A DNA stretch of 64,000 nucleotides from Chersky-840 sp963810195 (GCA_963810195.1 CAWEMO010000005.1:682001-746000), one strand, 5' to 3'; shown: positions 1-8,609, numbered from the stretch's first letter. Notes: generated from the sequence alone by a model not told the origin. Numbers and translations are program-made.

Positions 1-150
1 GCCTCCGAGGAGCCGTTCGACGCTTCGGCGCCTCACGACGGCCTGGACGACCGACGCCAGGGTGAAGCCGAGGATCAGGGCCCACAGGATCTCCCAGGTC
101 ATCGACCCGGTGACAGCCAGCGCGTGGCGGACGGCGCGCAATGCGGTCAT
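1..150 (-). CDS. YraQ/ArsP-type permease (DUF318), N-terminal fragment
   Basis: The reverse strand opens with ATG at 150, overlapping the stop of the ArsR gene (ATGA overlap), and stays open for all 50 codons to the window edge. The fragment contains one hydrophobic helix with the sequence TWEILWALILGFTLASVVQA followed by a basic stretch RRRSVERLL. This start is typical of DUF318/YraQ permeases, multi-span membrane proteins that often sit behind ArsR regulators and are linked to export of arsenic species or metals. Substrate cannot be read from this fragment. Translational coupling to the regulator suggests they are one metal-responsive operon. Confidence 0.72.
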   Translation of the reverse strand, partial: MTALRAVRHALAVTGSMTWEILWALILGFTLASVVQAVVRRRSVERLLGG

Positions 151-527
151 CGTTCGTCCTCGGGTACCGCCACCGACAGGAGCTGGCGCAGGCAGTGCTC
201 GAGCAACGGGTGCGGGAACGACGGAGCCAGGGAGTAGTAGACGACCCTGCCAACCTTCCGGAAGGTCACCAGGCCCGCGGTGCGCAACATGCGCAACCCG
301 TAGGAGACGGCGTCGTCGGACACGTCGAGAGCCAGGGCGAGGTCGCCGACGCACAGCCGGTCGACCGCCGCCAGCGCGAACAGCAGCCGTGAGCGGACGG
401 GGTCGGCGATCAGGCCGAGCAGTCCCGCCAGACGGCCCGCATCGTCGACCGAGATGAGGCGGTCCCGGGAGGCCGTGACCCGGTCGGGGTCCACGGGATG
501 GTCATGGGGGAAGACGGTCGAGGACAT
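147..527 (-). CDS. ArsR/SmtB-family metal-responsive repressor
   Basis: A 126-residue winged-helix protein of usual ArsR length. The recognition region is around residues 57-81 (RLCVGDLA then DVSDDAVSYGLRML), with the beta wing at 85-100 ending in VVYYSL. The usual ELCVCDL metal motif keeps only the first cysteine (Cys59), and His106 and His111/Cys112 lie in the last helix, so metal could be bound at a helix-5 type site; the ion is not predictable. GGAG lies just upstream of the ATG. A perfect palindrome directly before the ribosome site suggests autorepression of this gene and the coupled permease. Confidence 0.88.
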   Translation of the reverse strand: MSSTVFPHDHPVDPDRVTASRDRLISVDDAGRLAGLLGLIADPVRSRLLFALAAVDRLCVGDLALALDVSDDAVSYGLRMLRTAGLVTFRKVGRVVYYSLAPSFPHPLLEHCLRQLLSVAVPEDER

Positions 528-536
528 AATCTCCGT

Positions 537-560
537 ATATCCGTACTATCACACGGATAT
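537..560. promoter_or_regulatory. Palindromic operator of the ArsR gene
   Basis: Perfect inverted repeat ATATCCGT-8 nt-ACGGATAT, ten bases upstream of the ArsR start codon. Size, symmetry and AT-rich arms fit an ArsR/SmtB operator; occupancy by this repressor is inferred. Confidence 0.7.
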
Positions 561-599
561 TAGCGGACATCTTCCGGTCCCGGAGCAGAGCGGCCGGGG

Positions 600-1439
600 T
601 CAGGGCAGCAGCAGGGCGGCCATGCGGCGCGTGGCCACCACGAGGCCGAGGTAACCGGCGACGACCAGGTAGGCGGCATGGCCGGCGAGCGGCCACGACA
701 CGATGCCCGTGTCGAGCCCCCGGAGCAGGGCGACCCCCTGGTAGAGGGGGGTGCAGCGGATCACGGCCTGGAGCCACCCCGGGTACACCGACAACGGGTA
801 GAAGGTGGCCGAGAACAAGAAGAGCGGGATGAGGGCGAGAGAGACCTTGTCGAAGTCCTGCCAACTGCGCATGTAGGTCGTCCCCGCCATCCCGACGGCG
901 GCGAAGGCGAAGCTCACGCACATCGCAGCGGGGAGACACAGGATCGCCCAGGGCGACAGCACGTACCCGAGCCCCGCCATGACCACCAAGAAGGCGGTGG
1001 AGTAGATCGTCGCCCGCATGAGCGACCACGTCAGCTCCCCGAGGGCCACGTCACCGGGACCGAGGGGTGTCGACAGCACGGCGTCGTAGGTCTTGGCGAT
1101 CTTCAATTTGAAGAAGACGTTGAACGTCGAGTCGAGAGTGGCGCCGTTCATGGCCGACGACGCCAGGAGCCCGGGCGCGACATACGTCGTGTAGGGGATG
1201 AGCTCGTGTCCCACGTGGATGGCGCCGACCAGCTTGCTCAGTCCCACGCCGATGGACAGCAGGTAGAAGAACGGCTCGAAGAACCCCGACACGAAGAACA
1301 CCCACGAGCGCCGGTACACGAGCACGTTCCGCTCCACGAGGCGCCGGGCGCGGCGTGTGCCGAGCATCGCCACGGGCGTGATCCGCAACGGGAATCCCCC
1401 CGGCTCCGAGGTGCCGGTCCTGTCCGAGACGTCGGTCAC
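600..1439 (-). CDS. ABC-2 type exporter permease (NodJ/DrrB-like), second copy
   Basis: A 279-residue inner-membrane permease. The chosen GTG start at 1439 overlaps the stop of the preceding permease (GTGA), although the frame is open further upstream. About six hydrophobic segments are visible, with the ABC-2 hallmark region LIPLFLFSATFYPLS near residues 195-210. It is a paralogue of the adjacent permease and with it and the upstream ATPase should form a heteromeric exporter like the lipooligosaccharide (NodIJ) or DrrAB families. Cargo is unknown. Last gene of a four-gene operon. Confidence 0.88.
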   Translation of the reverse strand: MTDVSDRTGTSEPGGFPLRITPVAMLGTRRARRLVERNVLVYRRSWVFFVSGFFEPFFYLLSIGVGLSKLVGAIHVGHELIPYTTYVAPGLLASSAMNGATLDSTFNVFFKLKIAKTYDAVLSTPLGPGDVALGELTWSLMRATIYSTAFLVVMAGLGYVLSPWAILCLPAAMCVSFAFAAVGMAGTTYMRSWQDFDKVSLALIPLFLFSATFYPLSVYPGWLQAVIRCTPLYQGVALLRGLDTGIVSWPLAGHAAYLVVAGYLGLVVATRRMAALLLP

Positions 1440-2272
1440 GTCACCAGCCTTCGCCGGTATGTCCGTATGGCGAGCGCGAACCCCACGAGCGTCAACGCCA
1501 CCAGGTAGGCGAGATGCGCGCCCGCCCCCGCCAACCCCACGTGGCCGAGCACCAGGCTCCGGCACAGCGCCACTCCGTGGTACAGCGGAGTCGCCTGGGC
1601 GATCGGCTGGAGCCAGCCCGGCAGCTGGGTGATCGGGAAGAAGGTCCCCGAGAACAGGAAGAGCGGGATCAGCCCGAAGCGGTAGATGGTGGAGAAGCCG
1701 GTGTCGTTCTGCTGCGCGGCCGCGAACGCCGCGATCGGCGCCGCAAACGCCAGTCCGGTGAGGACTCCGACGGGGAGGGCGAGGATGGCGAGGGGGGAGT
1801 GCACGGTTCCGAACGCCGCCATGATGACCAGGTAGATCGAGGTGACCATGACGAGACGGAGCGCGATCCAGGCCAGGTGGCCCACGAGCACGTCGATGAC
1901 TGTCAGCGGCGTGGCCAGCATGGCGAAATACGTGCGCAGCCACTTGACGGCGGCCATGACGGGGTACATGGCCTCGTTCCCACCGATCTGCATGGCCGTC
2001 GACGCCAGCAGTCCCGGTGCCAGGAAGTCGAGATACCGCACTCCGTCGACGCGGCCCTTGATCAACGACCCGAGCCCGAGTCCCATGGCGGCGAGGTACA
2101 GCACGGGGTACAGGAAGCTGGTGGTGATCGACCCCCGCCACGTGCGCTTGTACTGGTACATCCAGTAGCGCATCGAGCGCACCCACGTGGGCGAGGAGCG
2201 GTGGCGCCGGGGGCTGGCCGGGCCCGGCGGGCTGGCCGGGCTCTGCGGGTCATCCCTCGTCGTGGTGCTCAA
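1436..2272 (-). CDS. ABC-2 type exporter permease (NodJ-like), first copy
   Basis: A 278-residue permease with a basic N-terminus and about six membrane spans. LIPLFLFSGTFFPITQLPGW near residue 205-225 matches the conserved ABC-2 segment. The start appears to be TTG at 2272, with GGGAG about ten bases upstream; a later ATG near MRYWMYQY would remove the disordered Pro/Ser-rich leader. It lies 16 bases downstream of the ATPase gene and overlaps the second permease, so the three are co-translated. The two permeases share the family fold but are clearly diverged, as expected for a heterodimeric channel. Confidence 0.88.
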   Translation of the reverse strand: MSTTTRDDPQSPASPPGPASPRRHRSSPTWVRSMRYWMYQYKRTWRGSITTSFLYPVLYLAAMGLGLGSLIKGRVDGVRYLDFLAPGLLASTAMQIGGNEAMYPVMAAVKWLRTYFAMLATPLTVIDVLVGHLAWIALRLVMVTSIYLVIMAAFGTVHSPLAILALPVGVLTGLAFAAPIAAFAAAQQNDTGFSTIYRFGLIPLFLFSGTFFPITQLPGWLQPIAQATPLYHGVALCRSLVLGHVGLAGAGAHLAYLVALTLVGFALAIRTYRRRLVT

Positions 2273-2288
2273 TTTCCGCGTCTCCCGC

Positions 2289-3269
2289 TCAGTCGACCAG
2301 TGACCGGCCGGTCAGACGGAGGAAGACGTCCTCGAGCGTCGATCGACGGACCAGCGCGCTGTCGGGATTGAGCCCGAGCTGGTGCACCTCGGTGAGTGCG
2401 GCCTCGCCGTCGTCGGTGTACAGGAGCAGCCGGTCGGGGAGGGCCTCGTAGCGCTGGACCCGGCCGGCCAGGCGCGCGGCGACGCCCTCGGTGTCGGTGT
2501 CGGGATCACGGAAGCGCAGCTCGAGCACCTCGCGCGTCGAGTACCTGGCGATGAGCTCGCTCGGAGATCCCTCGGCGGCGAACCTCCCCCCGTCCATGAC
2601 GGCGAGACGGTCGCACAATTGCTCGGCCTCGTCCATGTAGTGCGTCGTGATGACCTGGGTGACACCTTGCTGCTTCAAGCGGTAGAGGCGGTCCCACAAC
2701 AGGTGACGGGCCTGGGGGTCGAGGCCGGTGGTGGGCTCGTCGAGGATCAGCATCTCGGGATCCGAGACCAGTGAGCGCGCGATCGTGAGCCGTCGTTTCA
2801 TCCCGCCGGACAACGGGTCCACCTTGTCGTGGGCTCTTTCGGAGAGCTGGGTGAACTCGAGCAGTTGCTCGGCGCGCTCGCGGATGACCCGGCGAGGCAG
2901 GTCGAAGTACCGGCCGTAGACCATCAGGTTGTCGAGGACGGTGAGCTCGAGGTCGAGGGTGTCCTCCTGGGGGACGATGCCGATGCGGCTCCGGATGCGC
3001 GGGCCCTCGTGGGCAGGGTCCATGCCGAGCACCCGAAGCGTCCCTCCCGAAACCGGCGACATGCAGGCGATCATCCGCATGGTGGAGGTCTTGCCCGCTC
3101 CGTTGGGGCCGAGCAGCCCGTAGGACTCGCCGCGGCCGATCTCGAAGTCGATTCCGTCGACCGCTACGAAGTCCCCGAAGCGCTTCGTGAGGCCCCGTGC
3201 GACCACCAGGTGCTCGTGTCCCCCGCGGGGCGCAGGTCCGACGTTCTGGGTCGCATCGGGCGGGGGCAC
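2289..3269 (-). CDS. ABC transporter ATP-binding subunit (NodI/DrrA-like)
   Basis: A 326-residue nucleotide-binding subunit that energises the two downstream permeases. Walker A GPNGAGKT is at 54-61, the Q-loop glutamine at 101, signature LSGGM at 153-157, Walker B LILDEP at 174-179 and the H-loop histidine at 210. The extra C-terminal ~90 residues ending in STLEDVFLRLTGRSL are characteristic of the DrrA/NodI/CcmA-type drug and glycolipid exporters. Start is GTG at 3269 with GAGAGG before it. Substrate is not predictable. Confidence 0.94.
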   Translation of the reverse strand: MPPPDATQNVGPAPRGGHEHLVVARGLTKRFGDFVAVDGIDFEIGRGESYGLLGPNGAGKTSTMRMIACMSPVSGGTLRVLGMDPAHEGPRIRSRIGIVPQEDTLDLELTVLDNLMVYGRYFDLPRRVIRERAEQLLEFTQLSERAHDKVDPLSGGMKRRLTIARSLVSDPEMLILDEPTTGLDPQARHLLWDRLYRLKQQGVTQVITTHYMDEAEQLCDRLAVMDGGRFAAEGSPSELIARYSTREVLELRFRDPDTDTEGVAARLAGRVQRYEALPDRLLLYTDDGEAALTEVHQLGLNPDSALVRRSTLEDVFLRLTGRSLVD

Positions 3270-3315
3270 GACCTCTCAAGCTACCCGCCGGTCGGCGGCG
3301 GCTCTCCGAGCTCGG

Positions 3316-3702
3316 TCAGTCGGAGACGAGCTCCAGCGCACGCCGGGCCATGTCTTCGCGCGACGTCGCCTGCATCCGGGCCGCCCGCTGCAGCAGACCG
3401 TCCATGTAGAGCGCGAGGCTGATGGTGGCAGCCACCGGGTCGGCCACGAGCAGCGGTACGGGCTCGGTCCGCTCGTCGAGACCCGAGGCGCGCAGCACCG
3501 CGGCGCGCAGCTCCAGCATGGCGTCGCGGGCGGTCTCCACGCGGATCCGGCCACGCCGCATCCACAGGCTCAGGCCGAGGGGCACGGTGAGGTTCCCCTG
3601 GGTGAGGTCCTCGGGCTCGAGGTCGGCGAGGCCGAGCAACGCCTCGTGGACGAAGCGTTCGACGGACTCCTCCTCTATCGCCTCGAGCCGCACCCCTGAC
3701 AC
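3316..3702 (-). CDS. Hypothetical protein, possible regulator of the ABC operon
   Basis: A 128-residue soluble, mostly helical protein whose family I do not recognise. Start is GTG at 3702, with a consensus AGGAGG at the right distance, so the gene is probably real. It is acidic at the N-terminus, has no cysteine pair, signal peptide or membrane segment, and lacks a clear helix-turn-helix; the helical pattern is reminiscent of a TetR ligand-binding half without its DNA-binding domain. It lies 46 bases upstream of the ABC ATPase on the same strand and is likely the first gene of that operon. Confidence 0.6.
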   Translation of the reverse strand: MSGVRLEAIEEESVERFVHEALLGLADLEPEDLTQGNLTVPLGLSLWMRRGRIRVETARDAMLELRAAVLRASGLDERTEPVPLLVADPVAATISLALYMDGLLQRAARMQATSREDMARRALELVSD

Positions 3703-3772
3703 CGGAACCTCCTGGTCAGCACGTCAGTTTGTCCTTGGATCCAGTGTGGACTCGGGGTGTAACAGGGTGGTG

Positions 3773-3794
3773 GACCTGGGTACATACCCTGGTC
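3773..3794. promoter_or_regulatory. Imperfect palindrome between the ABC operon and ku
   Basis: GACCTGGGTA-CA-TACCCTGGTC, a 10-2-10 inverted repeat with one mismatch, in the 148-base divergent spacer between the hypothetical gene and ku. It lies 57 bases before the ku start. It may be an operator for either side; no -10/-35 pair is clear. Confidence 0.4.
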
Positions 3795-3850
3795 AGGGCA
3801 CCGGCGCCCGTGGTTGACTGGACGCCTCCCCTCCGCCGAAAGGAGTCGAG

Positions 3851-4873
3851 ATGCCCAGAGCGATCTGGACGGGGTCCCTGAGCTTCGGCTTGGTCAACGT
3901 GCCGGTGGGGCTGTTCACGGCCACGGACGACAAAGCGATCCATTTCAACCAATTCCAGTCCGGGACCTCTGACCGGGTCCGCCAGAAGCGCGTCAACGAG
4001 CGCACCGGCGAGGAGGTCGAGTACGCGGACGTCGTCAAGGGATACGACCTGGGCGGGGGCGAGTACGTGATCGTCACGCCCGAGGAGCTCGAATCGGTGG
4101 AGCCGGGCCGCTCCCGGACCATCGAGATCACCGACTTCGTCGACCTCGACGCCATCGACCCGATCTATTACAAGTCCACGTACTTCCTGGGGCCCCAGGG
4201 TGACCAGGCGGCCCGCCCCTATGCCTTGCTGCGTGAGGCGATGGCGGACAGCAACAAGGTGGCCGTCGCCTCTCTCGTGCTGCGCACGAAGGAGCACCTG
4301 GTGACGATCAGGCCCATGCAGTCGGTGCTCGCGCTCGAGACGATGTACTTCGCCGACGAGATCCGCGACCCGAGCAAGGAGATCCCGCTGGCACAGGGCG
4401 AATTGAGCTTCTCGGACCGGGAGCTGAGCACGGCCAGGCTGCTGATCGAGTCGATGGCCAGCGCATGGGACCCCGACCTCTACGAGGACGAGTACCGCAA
4501 GCGGGTGGAGAAGCTCATCGACGAGAAGCGCCAGGGCAAGGTGATCGTCACCGAGCGCACCGAGACCCGACCGACCGCGGTGGTCGACCTCATGGAGGCG
4601 CTGCAGGCCAGCGTGGAGGCGGCGCGCGCGCACCGGCCCGGTGATCACATCGCCGTCCCCGGCGCCGGGGCCAAAGCTCCCGTCAAGCGGTCCTCCAAGC
4701 GTGCGGCGTCGAGCCCCGCATCGCCGGTTCAGGCGTCGGGGCTGAGCAAGTCCCAGCTGTTGTCCCGGGCCACCGAGCTCGGGATCCCGGGACGGTCGAA
4801 GATGACCCGCGACGAGCTCGAGAGTGCGGTGGCAGCCGCCGGCAAGCCCGCCCGGCGCCGCAAGGCGTCCTAG
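3851..4873 (+). CDS. ku: Ku protein, non-homologous end joining
   Basis: A 340-residue bacterial Ku that should form a homodimeric ring on double-strand DNA ends and recruit LigD. The start MPRAIWTGSLSFGLVNVPV is the canonical Ku N-terminus; the core spans about 1-255. The C-terminal extension is rich in Lys/Ala/Ser and contains a SAP/Rho-N-like helix-extended-helix around 298-330 (LSKSQLLSRATELGIPG), followed by a basic tail ARRRKAS, both likely to aid DNA binding. AAAGGAG precedes the ATG. No ligD lies in this window, so the ligase partner must be elsewhere. Confidence 0.96.
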   Translation: MPRAIWTGSLSFGLVNVPVGLFTATDDKAIHFNQFQSGTSDRVRQKRVNERTGEEVEYADVVKGYDLGGGEYVIVTPEELESVEPGRSRTIEITDFVDLDAIDPIYYKSTYFLGPQGDQAARPYALLREAMADSNKVAVASLVLRTKEHLVTIRPMQSVLALETMYFADEIRDPSKEIPLAQGELSFSDRELSTARLLIESMASAWDPDLYEDEYRKRVEKLIDEKRQGKVIVTERTETRPTAVVDLMEALQASVEAARAHRPGDHIAVPGAGAKAPVKRSSKRAASSPASPVQASGLSKSQLLSRATELGIPGRSKMTRDELESAVAAAGKPARRRKAS

Positions 4874-4987
4874 AAGCGAACGCGAGGATCGCCAGCAGCG
4901 CAGGCGAGCATCGGCGCTGGCTCGCGGCCCGCCATCCGTGGCCGAGCGGTGCCGAGCGTCCGGCGTTATCCTCACCCGAGGAAGCCC

Positions 4988-6022
4988 ATGACCATCGACC
5001 CCGCCGTGCGCTACGAGGGCATCAGCCCGAAGGCTTACGAGCATCCGGCGGACAGGGCGGCTACGGCGGCACTCCGGTCGATCCCCTTGATGGACCAGTT
5101 CATCAAGCGCCTGTGTGACTTCGGGCACGAGCGACGGCTCCGCCAGGTGATGCTCGGCAACGCGGTGCACATCGGGGAGGGACAGGTACCAGCTCTGTGG
5201 GAGAGCTACCGGAGCTGCGCATGGGTGCTCGATCTGGAACGGACGCCGGAGCTCTACGTCACCCAGACCCCGATGGTCAACGCCATGACCGTGGGCGCCC
5301 AGAACCCCGTCGTGATCGTGTACTCGTCGCTCGTGGGCTCCTACGAGCCGCTCGAGGTGCGCGCCGTGCTGGCCCACGAGCTCGGGCACGTGCTGTCGGA
5401 GCACTACACCTACACCACCGCTCTCCTGATCCTGTCCCAGGTGGTCCAGGGTGCACTTCCCCGGTCGCTGTTCGCGGGACTGCCCATCCGTGCGCTGTAC
5501 CTGGCCCTGCTCGAGTGGTCGAGGATGGCGGAGCTGTCGTGTGACCGCGCCGGCGCCCTGGTGCTCGGGGACCCGCTGCCCGTGTGCCAGATGCTGATGC
5601 GCACGGCGGGCGGCGCGCTCGAGGGGATGAGCTTGGACGCGTTCATCCGCCAGGCCACCGAGTACGAGGAGGAGGACGACCTCTACGCCCGCCACGCCCG
5701 CTTCTGGGAGGAGATCGGCCGACCGCACCCCTTCGCGGTGCGTCGCGTGCGGCAGCTCGTGAAGTGGGTGAGCGAAGGGGAGTTCGACCCCATCCGGGCC
5801 GGGCACTACGTCCGCCGAGGGCAGGAGCCGCCCGCTTCCGCCGAGTTCGAAGCAGCGGTGACGCACTACGGCGACCGGTTCGTCGCCATGGTCGACCGGG
5901 TGGGAGGCGGTGTGCAGCGTGTCGCCGACCAGATCAGCGCCTGGCTCCGCGCCCGGCAGGGGGCGGGCGCCTCGGGACCGGCTGACGACGAGGACGACTG
6001 GGGCGATCTGGGCCCCGAGTGA
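4988..6022 (+). CDS. M48-family zinc metallopeptidase
   Basis: The start was placed at ATG 4988 (344 residues) because GAGGA lies eight bases before it; an upstream in-frame GTG adds only a basic, low-complexity leader. The zinc motif HELGH is at residues 130-134 and the third ligand is probably Glu182 in MAELSCDRAGAL, as in M48 peptidases related to HtpX and Ste24. A hydrophobic stretch follows the motif (about 142-175) but there are no clear N-terminal spans, so this is a soluble or peripherally attached variant. Substrate is unknown. It is transcribed in the same direction as ku but has its own 114-base leader. Confidence 0.88.
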   Translation: MTIDPAVRYEGISPKAYEHPADRAATAALRSIPLMDQFIKRLCDFGHERRLRQVMLGNAVHIGEGQVPALWESYRSCAWVLDLERTPELYVTQTPMVNAMTVGAQNPVVIVYSSLVGSYEPLEVRAVLAHELGHVLSEHYTYTTALLILSQVVQGALPRSLFAGLPIRALYLALLEWSRMAELSCDRAGALVLGDPLPVCQMLMRTAGGALEGMSLDAFIRQATEYEEEDDLYARHARFWEEIGRPHPFAVRRVRQLVKWVSEGEFDPIRAGHYVRRGQEPPASAEFEAAVTHYGDRFVAMVDRVGGGVQRVADQISAWLRARQGAGASGPADDEDDWGDLGPE

Positions 6023-6096
6023 GCCCCGCGTCGAGTGAGTCCCGACGCCCCGAGTGAGCGACACCCCGAGTGAGCAGGGCCGAGGGGTTCGACGCG

Positions 6097-6870
6097 CTAC
6101 ACGGCCGGGCGTGTGGACGTGCCGTCCTTGGCGCGTCGCAGCAGCATGCCGAGGAGGATCGACACCTCGTAGAAGACGTAGAGCGGGATGGCGAGGGCGA
6201 GCATCGAGAACGGGTCGCCGCTCGGTGTGATCACGGCCGCGGCGGTCACGATCAACACGACGGCCCAGCGGCGCTGCGCCGCCAGGGTCGAGGGGCGCAC
6301 GGCCCCGACCAGCTGCAGGGCGACCAGGACGACCGGGAACTCGAAGGTGAGCCCGAACACGGCCATGAGGGCGATCACGAGGCCCACGTAGTTGTTGGGG
6401 TTGTAGATCTGCCGCAGTGTCGGCCCCCCGATGCTCCCGAGGAAGCGAAGGGTGTGCGGCAGGCTCACCAGGGCCAGCGACGCTCCCGCCACGAACAGCA
6501 CGAGGGACGCGGCGACGAAGGGCACGGCATAGCGCTTCTCTTGCTTTCGCAGTCCGGGTGTCACAAACCGCCATACCTGCCACAAGATGACGGGGGAGGC
6601 GAGGAAGAACCCCGCGTAGGTCGCGACGTGGATCCGTAGCGACAGCCCGTCGAGTGGGCCCGTCACGTACAGACTGCAGTGCGTCGTCACCTGGCAGTAC
6701 GGCGCCTGCAGCCAGTGCAGGATCTGTGGGTAGGCGACGAACGCCACGCTGCACGCCACGGCGACGGTGACGGCGGTGACGACCAGACGGCGGCGGAGCT
6801 CGGCCAGGTGCGCGCCGACGGACATGGTCTCGGGCGCTCGGCGCCGGGCGCGGATCAGCGTGATCGACAT
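6097..6870 (-). CDS. tatC: Sec-independent protein translocase TatC
   Basis: A 257-residue integral membrane protein with six predicted spans, the receptor for twin-arginine signal peptides. HLAELRRRL at 21-29 is the conserved cytoplasmic N-terminal motif, and SPVILWQVWRFVTPGL with the following E/K-rich segment is the signature of the second span. Length is normal. It lies just downstream of the tatB-like and tatA genes on the same strand, so the whole translocase is probably one transcription unit. Confidence 0.96.
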   Translation of the reverse strand: MSITLIRARRRAPETMSVGAHLAELRRRLVVTAVTVAVACSVAFVAYPQILHWLQAPYCQVTTHCSLYVTGPLDGLSLRIHVATYAGFFLASPVILWQVWRFVTPGLRKQEKRYAVPFVAASLVLFVAGASLALVSLPHTLRFLGSIGGPTLRQIYNPNNYVGLVIALMAVFGLTFEFPVVLVALQLVGAVRPSTLAAQRRWAVVLIVTAAAVITPSGDPFSMLALAIPLYVFYEVSILLGMLLRRAKDGTSTRPAV

Positions 6871-6888
6871 GGTCGGTCAGAGGTGTCG

Positions 6889-7299
6889 TCAGTTCATCGA
6901 CGACATGTCGAGCCTCGACGATGCCCCCACCGGGGGAGCCCGGTGCGCATCTGGGCGCATGACCGGTGCCGGCCCGCCGTTGGCCGGCCCCGGGCGCAGC
7001 GGTGGCGACGAGCCCGGGGGCGTGCCATCGGGGTGGGCGCCGGTTCTCGTGGCATCGTGCTCCTCGGCGAGCCGGTCGAGGAGCGACAGGGGGGAGCGCA
7101 CCACCCGCGTGATCTCGGTCGTCGAGGGAAGGTCGGGGAATGTGGCGCGCACCTCGCTCTCGAGATGCGCCCTCCACCGGGTGAACTCGCTCCACGCCGC
7201 GCCCACGCGTCGGGCCATCGACGGCAACTTGTCCGGGCCGAGCACGATGAGCGCGATCACGAGGACCATGAGCAGCTTGGGTGGACTGAGCAGGACCAT
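6889..7299 (-). CDS. tatB: Twin-arginine translocase subunit TatB
   Basis: A 136-residue protein with one N-terminal helix (about 5-20) followed by LGPDKLPSMARRVG, the hinge and amphipathic helix of the TatA/B family. The longer helical region to about residue 75 and a Pro/Gly-rich tail are typical of TatB rather than TatA. It should bind TatC and help present the Tat substrate. It sits between tatA and tatC with 18- and 33-base gaps. Confidence 0.86.
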   Translation of the reverse strand: MVLLSPPKLLMVLVIALIVLGPDKLPSMARRVGAAWSEFTRWRAHLESEVRATFPDLPSTTEITRVVRSPLSLLDRLAEEHDATRTGAHPDGTPPGSSPPLRPGPANGGPAPVMRPDAHRAPPVGASSRLDMSSMN

Positions 7300-7332
7300 G
7301 GCGGGAGCTCGACCTCGACGCAGCCGTGCCGG

Positions 7333-7527
7333 TCAGCCGCTCTGGGCTTTCGCACCTGCGTCGGTGTCGACGGACGGGTCTTGGACCTCTGCCAGTCCCT
7401 TCTTGAATTCGGACCGGGCCGACCCGAGCGAACGGGCCAGCTTCGGGATCTGGGTCCCCCCGAACAGCACGGCCACGACGACCACGAGGACGACCACTCC
7501 GTCCAACCCGAAGATCTCAGCAAGCAT
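7333..7527 (-). CDS. tatA: Twin-arginine translocase subunit TatA
   Basis: The chosen ATG at 7527 gives 64 residues and follows GGGAG at good spacing; an in-frame start at 7557 would add ten charged residues before the membrane helix and overlap the upstream gene. Residues 4-21 form the single span, followed by FGGTQIPKLARSLG, the FGxxxxP hinge and amphipathic helix diagnostic of TatA. TatA polymerises to form the passage for folded proteins. First of three consecutive tat genes. Confidence 0.9.
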   Translation of the reverse strand: MLAEIFGLDGVVVLVVVVAVLFGGTQIPKLARSLGSARSEFKKGLAEVQDPSVDTDAGAKAQSG

Positions 7528-7543
7528 GACGTTGCTCCCTTTT

Positions 7544-8426
7544 TTATCGGTTTCCAATTTCCGGTCGGATCTCGTCCGGGGATCGGTCGAGAGGGGTGCG
7601 GGGGCGGAGCGCGCTCGGAGCTCGCCACGCCAGGTCGTCCACGGCCGACTCGGCCAGACGGAGTCCCGCGAGGCCCGGGAGCCGTCCTACCGAACGGTCG
7701 AAGCGCCGGGCCGCGGCGCGGCCGTCGGCGTCCGCGAAGAGGTGGGTCACGAGGAACCGCAGCTCGGAGTCGGGCATGACGCCTGCTCCCACCGGTGCCC
7801 AGTAGCGGCGCAGGGCGAAACGGGTGAGCCTGCATGCGGTGGCGCTGTCGGCGAGACGCTGCCGTGCCCCCAGTGCGTAGAAGTCGATGTGCCTTCCCTC
7901 CTGGCGCATGATCCTGCGCAGCAGTTCGGAGAGCACGGGGTGCCCCGCCTTGGCGGCGAGGCGTCCATAGCCGGCCTGGGTGGCCCATTCGTTGACGGGC
8001 GCCCCACGTCATGTGGACGGCGACGATGTGCGGCGTCAGAGCCGACGCCACGGTGAACGCCGCCGGTCGGAGCGCATCGCGGCGCGGCAGGCGGCGACGC
8101 GACGCGGACAGCCGGCTCCGGCCGGCGGGCTCCCCGTGGGAGCGCAGGACCTCCGCGAGCGCCTCGCCGTGCCAGTGCTCCTCGTAGCACCAGCACGCCA
8201 GGAAGGCCGTGACCTCGGGGTCCCGGTGGGCCCGGGTGGCGAGAAGGTCGCGGAGGTAACAGGCGGTGTGTCCCTCCACGTCGTGCATGTAGCGGAGGCA
8301 GCGCAGGGTGTCGGCGTCGAGCGGGCGCCGGCCGAAGGCGCTGAAGTCGATGTCGTCGGTCTCGAGGCGGCCCGAGCGTCGGATCAGCGAGTCGATGTCG
8401 GTGGTCACGGCTCCTCTTCGGTGCAC
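7544..8426 (-). pseudogene. Ferritin-like diiron protein, interrupted by a one-base frameshift
   Basis: Two reverse-strand reading frames join into one 293-residue protein if one base is removed from the GGG run at 7997-7999 (plus strand). The upstream frame ends ...VHMTWGA and the downstream frame resumes VNEWATQAGYGRL. The combined product carries Glu/His pairs typical of ferritin-like four-helix proteins: EGHTACYL, YEEHWHGEAL and QEGRHIDFYALG, close to acyl-ACP desaturase-type arrangements. Its substrate is unknown. Start is GTG 8426, or GTG 8408 directly after GAGGAG. Ends 17 bases before tatA. The single shift in an otherwise clean frame may be a sequence error. Confidence 0.7.
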
Positions 8427-8490
8427 GACCGCCTCGCGGATGTCTCCATCGGGGATCAGGAACCGACGTTCGACTCCCGGGTGCCCGGTG

Positions 8491-8538
8491 CCCGGGGCTG
8501 AACCCGGGGCTGAACCCGGGGCTGAACCCGGGGCTGGG
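8491..8538. repeat. Four tandem 12-bp units
   Basis: Unit CCCGGGGCTGAA repeated three times and a fourth copy with the last two bases changed. It lies in the 183-base spacer between the divergent ferritin-like and sigma factor genes, so copy number would change promoter spacing. Confidence 0.9.
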
Positions 8539-8609
8539 ACCGGCGCTACCCTCGGGACGTGGCGAGCCTGTCATCCAGGTCGACGGGCGGCTCCGAAGAA
8601 CGGGGCGAC

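Noticed and set aside
3716..7195. A 1159-codon open frame on the minus strand
   Set aside because: It lies antisense to ku, the M48 peptidase and part of the tat genes, has no family signature and is rich in Arg/His/Pro, the usual mirror of high-GC coding DNA.
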